Source of the DNA: Ciona intestinalis
Lineage: Eukaryota > Chordata > Ascidiacea > Phlebobranchia > Cionidae
Assembly (NCBI RefSeq): GCF_000224145.3
Contig: NC_020170.2
Span: forward strand, 1,072,300 to 1,136,299
Direction: 5' to 3'
DNA: 64,000 bases
Shown: in pieces, positions 35,613 to 45,900 of the stretch
How positions within the stretch are numbered: position 1 is the stretch's first letter
Layout of the letters: each line of letters opens with the position of its first letter
Program-made: the position numbers and the translations under genes
The notes under the pieces: model-generated
What the model saw: the letters and a program-made list of their open reading frames with translations, nothing else
Told to the model about the DNA's origin: nothing
Database searches by the model: none

Positions 35613-38198
35613 TTAGTCGGTTACGTCAATAATTAATGGACAGACGAACTCAGAGTGACGGATCCCCATGGAAACAACAGGCGCTTTCCTTTTATTTATG
35701 TATACTTTCTCCGGCGAGTGAGCTCCGGGGCCTGGTTTCCTTGTGTTATCCCCTGGCATTATGTTTCGCCCGAGCATTGAATACAGTGGCTGCTTGTTGC
35801 GGTAAGCATTCGGTGTCGTTACGTTGTACTTAGCAGGGCCGGGAGTGCGTGCTAGATCCTCATCGAATCCATGGATATTTGACCTCCCAGTCATAGAGTA
35901 AGCCGGGTGTGCTGATTTGTTAATGATCTTCGGGCCTACAAGTTGTGGAAGCGTGTATGCGTTGGCTGCTGGGTGGCAATCACGTTTGCGGTAACGCGTT
36001 CGACCGCCCATAGAGTAGGCAGGCGCAGCACGCTCTCCTTGGGGAAAAACTCTGTGATTGTCGTATGTTCCTGGACCCGGAGGGCGGAATACATCTGCAG
36101 ATCAAATAAAAAAGGTTTAATATTTCCACAGGGTTTTGATTTAAGCTCTCAAAGTCTTGGTACATTTGTTGTCCAAACAAAGTTAAAAATGCAATACGGA
36201 CGCTGGAAGGTATTATATCCCCTTCCGTAAAACAAGGAAGGCTGTATAATCTTACATTGTGTAAATTCTTTTCAAAAAAGGCTTTGAAAGCATATGGCAC
36301 CAAAACAATGAATCTGTAAAGCCCACACATAGCCTACGTATGTTTTTATCAAAGAAAAAGATAATTTCACCACAGAAATGTCTTCGTTCACACTAAAGAA
36401 TTGTAAACGTTATATCAATACAGACGTAGCACCGTAAACAACAGATTAATAGTTTGTAAAATACAATTGATTTTGACCTAATCAGGCAAACCGTACATCT
36501 CTAAGACATATAAAGTATAATTAAACCACGCGATACTAATTAGAACATAATTTTTTTTTTATAAAATATATTCCGTTAGATTTTTTTTAGCAAAGATTTT
36601 TGTATCCTGTAAAAAAGTTCCTTAAAAAACACACTTATGTTATGTCGTTACTCACTTGGATCTGGTTGTCTTGCGAGCATTGAATATTTTGGTTCTCCCT
36701 CAGGACCCGACCTCGTAAAGCGAGGGTTGACGTGATATTTTGGACCTGGGCTCACGTCTTTAGAGAACACTGCGAAGTAGAATTTTTTTGGTTATATACA
36801 TTATAGTTACACTGTAATACACACTTAAGTATGTATCGGGACATTATTATAACATCGCTAGGCGCTGTGCCGCGAAAGGTTGTTTCACTGTAAGTATATG
36901 TTAAAGACGTCCTACGCATTAACGGTGCTAATTAAGTGACGTCACCAGACGCGTTTTTTATGTGGCTTACAATTAGTACAACCCATTAGTGAGCACTGGG
37001 TTGGAGCAAATGACCGTTAAGTGTCCGAGATTTTTAACCGACCCAAGCGGCGTCGGGTAAGAAGACAATTTATAAATCTAAAAAACTGTCAAATAGATTG
37101 TGAAATATAATTTCTTGCAAAACGTTACAGAAACGATTGATTTTGGGATCCGATTATGTAGGTTTGTACTTTCGACTTACTCGAGTTGTCCAGTCGTTGC
37201 CCAAATGAGTATGAAGGCTTCATGTGTTTCGTGAAATCATGTCCTTTGAACCCAACTGACGTAGGAAGAGCGTATCTGCCCGGACCCGGTCCTGTAAGAC
37301 ATTGAAAGTCATTATCGCTATATTACAAAAAAAAGCGTAATGCGTCTTTAAAGTATCTACACAAAAGCTTTAATATTGTTTGAAAAGTGCAAATTTTTAA
37401 CAGCTACAATGGCCTCAATTAACAAGTCACGAATTGGCAAAGAAAACGACATACTTCGAGCGTAAACTACAAGCCAGACTCGTGATGTTTTCTTAACTAC
37501 CCAGCGGTTTATTTGCTCGGTAAACGTTCCCTTATTGTGTAATTTGGTAAGAAGAGAGCAAATTACGTGTGTGGTATTTGCTATGGTTTATTTGTGTTGC
37601 TTCATCAGCGAGGTACAGCACAGATCGCAGTTCTACAAAACACAGCATGCGCAAAGTTGAAGTTTAGAGTTCGATAATTATAGACAGGGATGTGAAAAAA
37701 ATCGATAACTAGTCATGCGTCTGTTTGAACTGTGTTTGATCGTTCATCTCGTACGGTTTTACTGGGAGATAAATGACATGCTAATTACCCGTTGTCACAT
37801 TGAAAGATCTCTTGCGTTAAAGCCTCGCATTTTTCAGCGAATACCTTATCATTCGCAAAATAATAAAATTTTACTTCGCGTAAAGCACTTCGGGCCAAAA
37901 TGACGTCACGGACTGTCGCATGACGCATGCGTTCTTTTATGTGGTGGGGTTATTTACCTTAATACCCAGCAACGTAACCGAGTAATTGCGTCATACAAAA
38001 AACGTCATTATTTTCATAATATAGTAAGTATAAGTAAACACCCTATCATTATCTTGCTTCAATAAGGCGAACCCACAAACCGTTTATCGCAGACCACATG
38101 TCATTTTTATGCAAATGGTATCTTATTAGAACAGGTATGTAATGCTTGCCTCTTTCTCTTGCAGCAATCATCACAGTTTTTCGTTCTGTGTCCTCCAT
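35613..38198 (-). CDS. ODF3: ODF3/CIMAP1, outer dense fibre protein 3-like, 251 aa
   Basis: Four minus-strand exons, 38150-38198, 37181-37291, 36656-36769 and 35613-36094, total 756 nt and give 251 aa (human ODF3 is 254). The chain starts MEDTERKTVMIAARERGPG. It carries repeated Pro-Gly-Pro motifs of the STPGR type: GPGPGRY, SPGPKY, PPGPGTY, TPGPAKY, KPGPGAHSPEKV. The C-terminus APVVSMGIRHSEFVCPLIID is nearly that of human ODF3 (APVVTFGIKHSDYMTPLLVD). The family associates with sperm-tail and axonemal microtubules. The first intron has a GC donor (AGAG then GCAAGC) and fits in phase. The gene starts 78 bp from a divergently read small gene. Confidence 0.95.
36966..37045. repeat. SINE-like fragment in an ODF3 intron
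   Basis: ACAACCCATTAGTGAGCACT, GGGTTGGAGCAAATGACCGT and TAAGTGTC match the family at 27.3 and 40.3 kb. Only the end distal to the tRNA-like head is present. Confidence 0.6.
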
Positions 38199-38276
38199 TT
38201 CGCTTTGATTCTACGTTCAATGCTTCTTTCGCTAAAAATTGATCGCTAACTATCTACCTAGCAGGTATGTCGCAGT
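38199..38276. promoter_or_regulatory. 78-bp divergent spacer between ODF3 and the plus-strand small gene
   Basis: The two start codons face away from each other across only 78 bases. Untranslated leaders and promoter elements for both must be in or just beyond this space. It contains ATG TCG CAG out of frame just before the plus-strand start, a 13-codon upstream frame overlapping it. Shared regulation with a sperm or ciliary gene is a reasonable inference. Confidence 0.5.
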
Positions 38277-39106
38277 ATGGCTTCGTCAGATCAAGCAGCA
38301 GTGATTGAATACCTCAAGCGTGCCCTCTGTCCCGCCTGTTGCCATAGACGCAGGGCGCGTAGCAACAGGCCTCGTCGAGAGGGGGCAAACAGAAGAGGCC
38401 TTTTTCGTCGACGCGATCGCTCTCCCCTTGTCAATGAGTACAATAGGGTAGGCTTGTTAAAAGGCGGAAGACTGGATTGGTTAAAGCGCTGGTTTTACTT
38501 CAAGTGTCGTATTACACACACCTTCAGCTGTTCTTTTTCTCGTGAAACAAACTATCCTTTTTTCACCCACAGGTCAAATTTCCATCTCGCCTTTTGCTCC
38601 CTTGTACACTGCAAATAAGAAAGTGTACATAGCATCGATACAGAGGGGATAATGTAAACTTGAGCGTGCAGAGATTGTGTAAACTGTAAAGTGTCTCCCA
38701 CGTCGTCAGCAGGCGATAAAACATTGCGTAATCCACTCGACAGAGGGCCGGGCTTTTGACACAAGTGTACCTTAACGAATTCAACCACTGGAAGTGTTTA
38801 CGTTCAAGCCGCACACTTTTAAACCGATTTGAGACAATTTTTAGCTTTATGTCGCCTACTTAACAGAAGCGTCTCCTGTTAAACGAGCAACGCGGTGTTA
38901 GGGCAGCGTCGTGGAACCTTCCCGTGTTACCAAACAAAAGAACACTTCAAAACCGCAATTTCAAGTTCATTAACTACGAAATTCTCAAGTGTCGTTTACA
39001 CAGCGCTAAAATAAGTCGAGTGCTGTTGGCAAATAAAGAAATCGCTAAGGATTTTATAAATACAATTAAAATTGCAAAAAACATTGTCGGCAAGACGTAT
39101 AATTAG
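38277..39106 (+). CDS. Small basic protein of unknown function, two exons, 136 aa
   Basis: Exon 1 at 38277-38447 (57 codons) ends in AGG before a GTAGGC donor. Exon 2 at 38867-39106 follows a TTAACAG acceptor, is in phase 0 and stays open to TAG, including codons upstream of the internal ATG. The N-terminus MASSDQAAVIEYLKRALCPA is followed by CCH and an Arg-rich stretch (RRRARSNRPRR, FRRRDRSP). The second half contains FKFINYEILKCRLHSAKISR and ends AKNIVGKTYN. Very basic, two Cys pairs near the start, no signal peptide or membrane span. Reading through the donor instead gives a 113-aa frame of poor composition. Family not recognised; head-to-head with ODF3. Confidence 0.5.
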
Positions 39107-39113
39107 AGGTTTA

Positions 39114-39320
39114 TATATAGTCGTGTGGGGGAAGATGGGACACCTTTAGCACATAATATACAAACACCCTGACCATGTTTTAAACAAATAATAACGGTCT
39201 ATTAGAGTCGTGCGGATACGGTTAAGGGTTTTATATTTCTTTGAATGTTTTTTGTTTACTACCATGCGGGACGAGAAATAGTATGAAAAGGTGTCCCATC
39301 TTCCCCCATTCTACTATATA
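39114..39320. mobile_element. MITE with about 30-bp inverted ends
   Basis: The left end TATATAGTCGTGTGGGGGAA continues GATGGGACACC; the right end read in reverse is TATATAGTAGAATGGGGGAA continuing GATGGGACACC. Internal blocks GCACATAATAT, ACGGTCTATTAGAGTCGT and GTTTACTACCATG recur in the copies at 39321-39478 and 12880-13052. It is non-coding and starts just 8 bases after the stop codon of the small gene, so it lies in that gene's 3' UTR. Confidence 0.8.
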
Positions 39321-39478
39321 GTAGGGTTTAACACATAATATCCCAAAATCTTCATCGTGTATTAAACAGTTAACAACAATATACGAAAGTCGTAAGGATA
39401 CGGATTTATAATATTTTAACTGTTCTCTGTTTACTACCATATCGGATAAAAAAATAGAATGAAATGGTGTCCCAGGTG
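39321..39478. mobile_element. Truncated second copy of the same MITE, in tandem
   Basis: Directly follows the first copy: ACACATAATATCCCAAAATC, CGTGTATTAAACA, GAAAGTCGTAAGGATACGG, TGTTTACTACCATATCGGA, then GGTGTCCCAGG. Its left inverted end overlaps or is shared with the right end of the first copy, and the right end is incomplete. The pair may be one insertion into another or a partial tandem duplication. Confidence 0.65.
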
Positions 39479-39987
39479 TTAAAAAACTTGTACCAAAAAA
39501 AACGCCCACCTTGAAAACGTAAACTTCAGGTTGTATTGAATGAACAAAATCCGCACTGACGACCAAATTTTCTTCTTTTATAGGCTATATTTCGAACTTC
39601 AAACTTGATTTTTTTTCTCTTTTTTTCACCATCGTTTTATTTATGAGTCTTCAATCAAAACCCCTCGTCAAGGTTTCAGTATTTTATGTCTATCTATACT
39701 TCATGTAAATAGCTACAAATCTAAACAAGATTTTAAATGCTAAAATTTGAACAAAGTCAATTTTAATGATGTAAACAAGTTTTATTTAAACTCAAAAAGA
39801 CACCATTTTATAATAAAATGGCTTTATAAGGCAACAATGGTTTACAGGACACCTTGAGGTATATAATAAACAAAATGGTACAAAATGAAACAGTGCAAGA
39901 AAAAAAGAAGAAATTTTGATCAATTAAAATAGAAACAAAGGATTAAAAATATTATGCAAATAAGTAGAATTCAAACCACAGTAGTTT
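39479..39987. other. Spacer with the 3' UTR side of the TTC28-like gene
   Basis: AT-rich, no coding content seen. Transcripts of the small plus-strand gene and of the minus-strand TTC28-like gene converge here. Confidence 0.5.
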
Positions 39988-42900
39988 TTAAGGAGTGACA
40001 GATTCAACTTTTTCTGTGTGCTGAAAAATAAAAAGAAAATAATGGGTTTTCAGCTGAGATGTGTTGTATGAACAACAAAGCACTTTATTATACAAATTGT
40101 GATATATTATTTTTACTTATTATCTTAATTATTAAACTTTGAACTAAATAATGATATAATAATAATAAATGAATGTTACTTATTCTTCTTTTTATTGCAG
40201 GGCAACTTTAGCAGGTAAAACATGCATATTCTTTTTTTTTCACATACGCAATGTCTTCTTATGATATATAAGATAATGTATGTGTAGTTTGTATATTGAT
40301 GACAATTTAGACAACCCATTAGTGACCACTGGGTTGGAGCAATTACCGTTAAGTGTCTCGCCCAAGGACACATACGTCCATAATGGTAGCGGCGAATATA
40401 AATATTTGTATAAAAACTAAACCAATGTTATAAGGACCAGGTTTTAAAAGTATTAAGACAAATGTATGAAACAGTTTTACAAACCAAACTAGCTTTAACA
40501 CCTAATATATATAAAATTATAGGTAAATTTTTACGTGTAGAATTGATTACTTACCAACTGCAACACAGTTAAAGCTTGGATTGTGTTTTGTAACTTTGTT
40601 TTTGATAATTGTTCATCACAGTGAAGCAATACTTGATCTTCCTCAATTGAAATCACTTTGTACCCTGAAAAATATGAAATAAAAACTTTTAAATTTAATT
40701 TAGTTCATATTCATAATACAATCGTGAATAACGTTAGTACGAAAGTGTGGGAAATCGTGGGCTAGCAGTTAAAGCAACCACTGAATAAAGTATCTACAAA
40801 GCTGCATGATAACTTGTAAATAGACATAAATTTTAGGANNNNNNNNNNNNNNNNNNNNNNNNNNNNNNNNNNNNNNNNNNNNNNNNNNATACGACAAGTC
40901 CACAACCGTGTTATAGCTGTTAGGTTTCTTATACCCAAAGTGGGCTTTAACAAATATGCTTATATTGAATTAAAACATCATACAAACCAAGCAAATGAAA
41001 GATTTGCGAACAACCATCTGTCTGCCATAGCTTTCTATTGAAACTGAAGTTCTTTGCCAAGCCATTATTCACCGATGCAAGCAAGTCTTTCATACACAAC
41101 AGAATAGCTTGTGATGTATATGGAGACAACATGAGTTGGCCCAATGTCTCAAGTATTGCGCAAGGTAGATTGGCAAATGGTTTCAAAGTTTTTAAAACCC
41201 TCTGAAATGAATAAGGTTTTAACTTCCATAGAGAGTGTAAACATTTACATATAGGAATTATTGACTTAAATGGTTAAGAACTGACATCCTTATTTTGTCA
41301 ACTTTGATTGACAGTAGTACAATTACATAGGCTATACTGTCCTTCCATAAATTACATCTCATAAATTCTTTGGCAGCTCTATGTGCATTATTCTTATAAT
41401 TTGAAATTAAAACAACAAAAATGTTTATTTATCTCAGTTTTTAAACAAAGAAACAAGACTATAATGATAAATACCTCATTGCTTTCCTGTACATGTGGTT
41501 GTGACTGTGGAAACACAACAGCAGCCGGAAGATCTTCTAACTTGTTTCTCAGTTGAAAACCTGCAGCTGAAAATAACTCTCTCCAACCCCCTGTGTTGTG
41601 AACCTTTGCAGCCACACTTTCCTGAAAGAATAATAAAGTTTTATGCAACCTTGATATTCTATCACATTTGATATTTTACGGCTTTTTGACAAAGGCCTAA
41701 ATTGCACAACAAATTTTTAAAAACTGAAAAAAACGCATTACATGCAATCAAAATTTGGTTCTAGTTTGCTTACTTGGTAATGTAAATTAAATAAACACAA
41801 AGGCCTTTTAAAAATTATTTTCAAGCAAAACAATTTTGTAAATAATAGAACTCTAACATGACTGTAGGATTATTTTAACTGCTAGGGTTTGGTTGCAATC
41901 GGATAAATTTCATGCAAAAAAATAATTATAGAAACTTTACACTGAAAATGTTTAAGGTTTTATATTCTTACCTGTGTTGTGTATATTGGGACAGGGGAAC
42001 TGGAACCGGAAGCAACTTTTTCCGACAGTGCTTTCCCCAACATGTGAGAGCAAAGCTTAATTGTGTCTTTCAGATGTAACGGATTGCCTTGAAGTAGTTT
42101 AGTGAGCGCAAAAGTTGTTGGTAAATCTTGAGGGTAAATTTTTGCAGGTTGACCAAATAAAGCAAACCCCGCCCAAAAGGAAGGGTGCTGAAACTGTGCA
42201 CTGTTTCGTAAACTACTCATGGAGTGGACCAGAGCCTTGCCAGAGTCACAACCATTTATTAAATATCCGTAAAATGTTTTATAGAACAACTTGCAAGCTG
42301 TTTCAGGCACTGGCCATAATGGTAACAGAATTGCTTTAGTCCCAGCTGTAAGGAATGTTCGTAGGATTGTAAATACAGCTGCTGACCAGTTAGATATGTT
42401 GGCACTGATGGTAAGGCCATATGGTGATGCTAACACCACTAGTTTTGTTTGGGTCAGATTTGCATTCAGTATATTTCTATCTGTTAGTACGAACTGGTCA
42501 TCTTCTGTAGTTTGGTCTTTTTCCAAAACTTTGGATTTTTCCATCACCACCCCACAGGGTAAGGTAAAAAATGGACAAGCTAAGTGAATACATTCATATT
42601 GTTCTCTGTTTAGTTTTTCCAGTACATTTTGTAGAGTTGCATTATTTCCTAATAATGGCTCAACTCTAAGTATTTCACTCACAAGAGAAGTTTCAGCTTC
42701 TGCAGCAGCCGGTGAAAAATCATGTCTTGAAATTTTTAGTCCAGAGTTTCCCGATACTAAAGCGCGAGCTGGGCAACATTGGAAAACAGATGAAGAAGGT
42801 GTTTTTGTTGAAGAAATTGGCAACACTGTTAACTGAAACTTTTCATAAAGAAATTTATCACCATTGTTTTTTTTCAGAAGTGGAAATGGGAGGAGAAGTA

Positions 42901-45900
42901 AGTCTCCATCTATATGCAATGTGAATGTAGCTAATGGAGATTTTTCAACTGCTGAGGTCATTTCCTTTTCCATATCACTGAAAAGTAATTCATACAATAA
43001 GAACGCTGGATTCTTAGCAGAATTATACTTCTTGATATCCCTTACAGTGCTGTTAAATATCAACCCTTTCCCAGTTTTTAAAAAACCCGACTGATTATTG
43101 AACTTTGAATGTAGTTGTAGCAATTCAGTGTATAATGAACTCTCTTTAGACATATTTCCCTCCAGGGATTTCCCATCACTTGTAATTTCAACACCAACGT
43201 TTTCCCTGAGTTTAAATATCAAATTTGCAAGTATATTATCATCATCTTCAGTGTAAAGTGGTTTATGACCAGACAAACACAAATTTCCATCTTTAAGCAG
43301 CCAATAGAACAACGTCCCAGCAGTAACAGTAAAAAATGCTGTTAAATTATTCCCACCATCATTGCTTTGTGTTGATTTCAACAACAGTGAGTTACTTATG
43401 GTGTGGGGTGAAGTATTCTTGTGTGAAAACACTTTTTCAGGGAGTGCAGAAACTTCGCATGCAAGTTGAAAGGCTTCAGAGTTTAGGTTATTCTCCACCA
43501 AGTTACACAACAACACTGATGCATACTGAAGCAGTTTCTCGTATGTTTTTAAAATCTTCCCACGAAAAACCACAGAATTTTTCTCTTCATTTGCCAACAT
43601 ATTAAAGCAGTCAGTTTTTCCAGCAATAAATGCTTGATTAAGATAGGAAGTAGCAGTTTCTGAACCATTAGAGACCCACAATGCTTTACCAAGGTCACAA
43701 GCTATTGATGCAATTAAACATTCAATGTTTAATTCCCTTCCAATGAGCATAGATTGCTGTAGAAGTAGTATAGCACGAGATAAGTCTCCATTTCCTTGCA
43801 TTAAAAGACACCTGCAATAAAATATGATTCAAAAACAAATAGAAATATGGTCAACCATATATAAAAGTTGAAGCAAGAAACAACTTTTTGAAAAAGTTTA
43901 AATGTTTGCTTGATTATTTTAGTAACACTTCTAAATTCCAATATTTATAGAAATAAAAACATACATGTGTCATTGGGTAGTTTTTGCACCATGAAACGTA
44001 TAGCAGACTATGAAAAGACATTTCGAAAAGTTTACTCTCGAAAGTCCCACAAACACAAAATATTTTTTTTCAAAATTATTAAGTTTTAAAAATTGCTATT
44101 ATAGTTTATAAGATGATGTGTGATGACGTCGTTTAACAGAATACCGAATCCCGTTATTAGATTCAAATACAAAAGGATTTGAAATTCTGTAATGTGCATC
44201 CCTACATGTGTGTTTTAAATTTAAAATAGCTCAGTCATCTGACTCATCAAACTAACACTGTAATGTTGTATTACAGTTTGGTACTAAAAAGCAGATGTTC
44301 TTATACTATGACACTACTCAAAATTTTTGTTATCTTCAATACAATTTAATTAAAATCCTATTATTATGCCAAAATAAAAACCCACATTTTTATAAAACAA
44401 ATATGGTTTTTGTTTGCACACCTTTTATAATTTATATTTAATGAGACAGATAACACACAGGATTACTTTCAAACACAAAGCCTTTATGTTTGTTTGCGAA
44501 TGAACAATGTTTGACCACAAACACAGAATTCTAGTGTCCGTAAGGGTGAGGTCTTACCACTAGACACGCCAGTAAGCCTGTGATTTAAGCCAGAGTTGTC
44601 CCAACAAACAAACAATTGGTCAACACATAATATGATTCACACAGCATTCTGTACGAGTGAACAAAAAGTAAAAAAAAACTTTTTTCTTACCTTCCTATCC
44701 CATGTAATGCTTCAACCTTGGCAAGAGTATCACTTTGTTCCTCAGCAATAAACAGATGTTGTTCATAATGAAACATGGAAGCTGCATAATTCTTGTTTGC
44801 TTCGTAAGTTAGAGCCAGGTTTTTATGAGCCCTGCCTTGGCAAGTTTGGTTTTTACTTTTTTTTGAAATTTCTAAATCTAAATAATGAAACTCCAGGGCT
44901 TTCTCATAGTTTGCAGTGGAATAATAAATAAAACCTAAATCCGAAGCAGAATCAGCCAGTATTTCATTACTTTCCAACTCAGTTCCCACCTTCACTTGAA
45001 GCATTAAGGCTTCCACAGCTTTATCATACTCACAAACTTCCGAATAAAGATTGCCCAGTTCTCCGTACACGGAAGCCAGCCATTTTTGATCCCGCAGCTT
45101 TTGGCAATACACCAAACTTTGCTCACAGTACTGAATTGCAAATTCAAACTCCCCATTCTTTTTATAAGCCTTAAATAAGCCTTTACAAGCTTGATTTTCA
45201 AGCTTAGGATGCTTTAAACTCTCTGCTAGTGTTAATGCATATTTAAAATGGCCGATTGCCTCCTTGTATTTCTCCATTGCATGACAGGTATCACCTAAAT
45301 AGCAAAATGAATTAACTTTTTCCACAGAAACCGTCACAGATGAAACCATCCTCAAAGATAACATCTGGTTTGTGAAACATTCTAATGCTTGCTCCATCTT
45401 ATTCATGTTGGTGTATGTGATCCCAAGGTTCCTCCACGCTTGAGCTTCTGCCACCCATTCAGCTTCAGACTTAGCAACTTCCTTATTCACACCACTTTTA
45501 GCTTCATCACAAATCTGTAAAGTTTCAGCGAGAGTCACATTCAACCTTTTTCTTGCTTCTTCCTCATTTTTAGAATCTTTGATCACACTGGAATACAAAC
45601 CAATCTCTTTTTTATGAATCTCCACCGCTTTTTCTTTCTCTCCCATTAAGCGCAGAGCAATCGCAAGCGATGCACATGCTTGCGCGGTCAACACTGGGTT
45701 TTTATTCTCTTGTGCAGTTTCTAACTGTTGCTGGTAAAACTTGACAGCATCATCTAATTCTTTTCTTTCAAAATAAAGATCCCCAATATTACCAAGCGCT
45801 TTAAACACACCCCTTGCACTCCGTATTTCAAGCGAAGTCTCGAGAAACTTTTTCTGAAACTCCAGCGCTGCATCCAAATCTCCTAAGTCCTTTTTTGCCA

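Noticed and set aside
38448-38618. Read-through C-terminus of the 113-codon frame after the small gene's first exon
   Set aside because: A GTAGGC donor at 38448 joins in phase to a better open exon at 38867-39106.
42115-43605. Several plus-strand frames of 70-98 codons
   Set aside because: Shadows of the large CHAT-domain exon of the TTC28-like gene.
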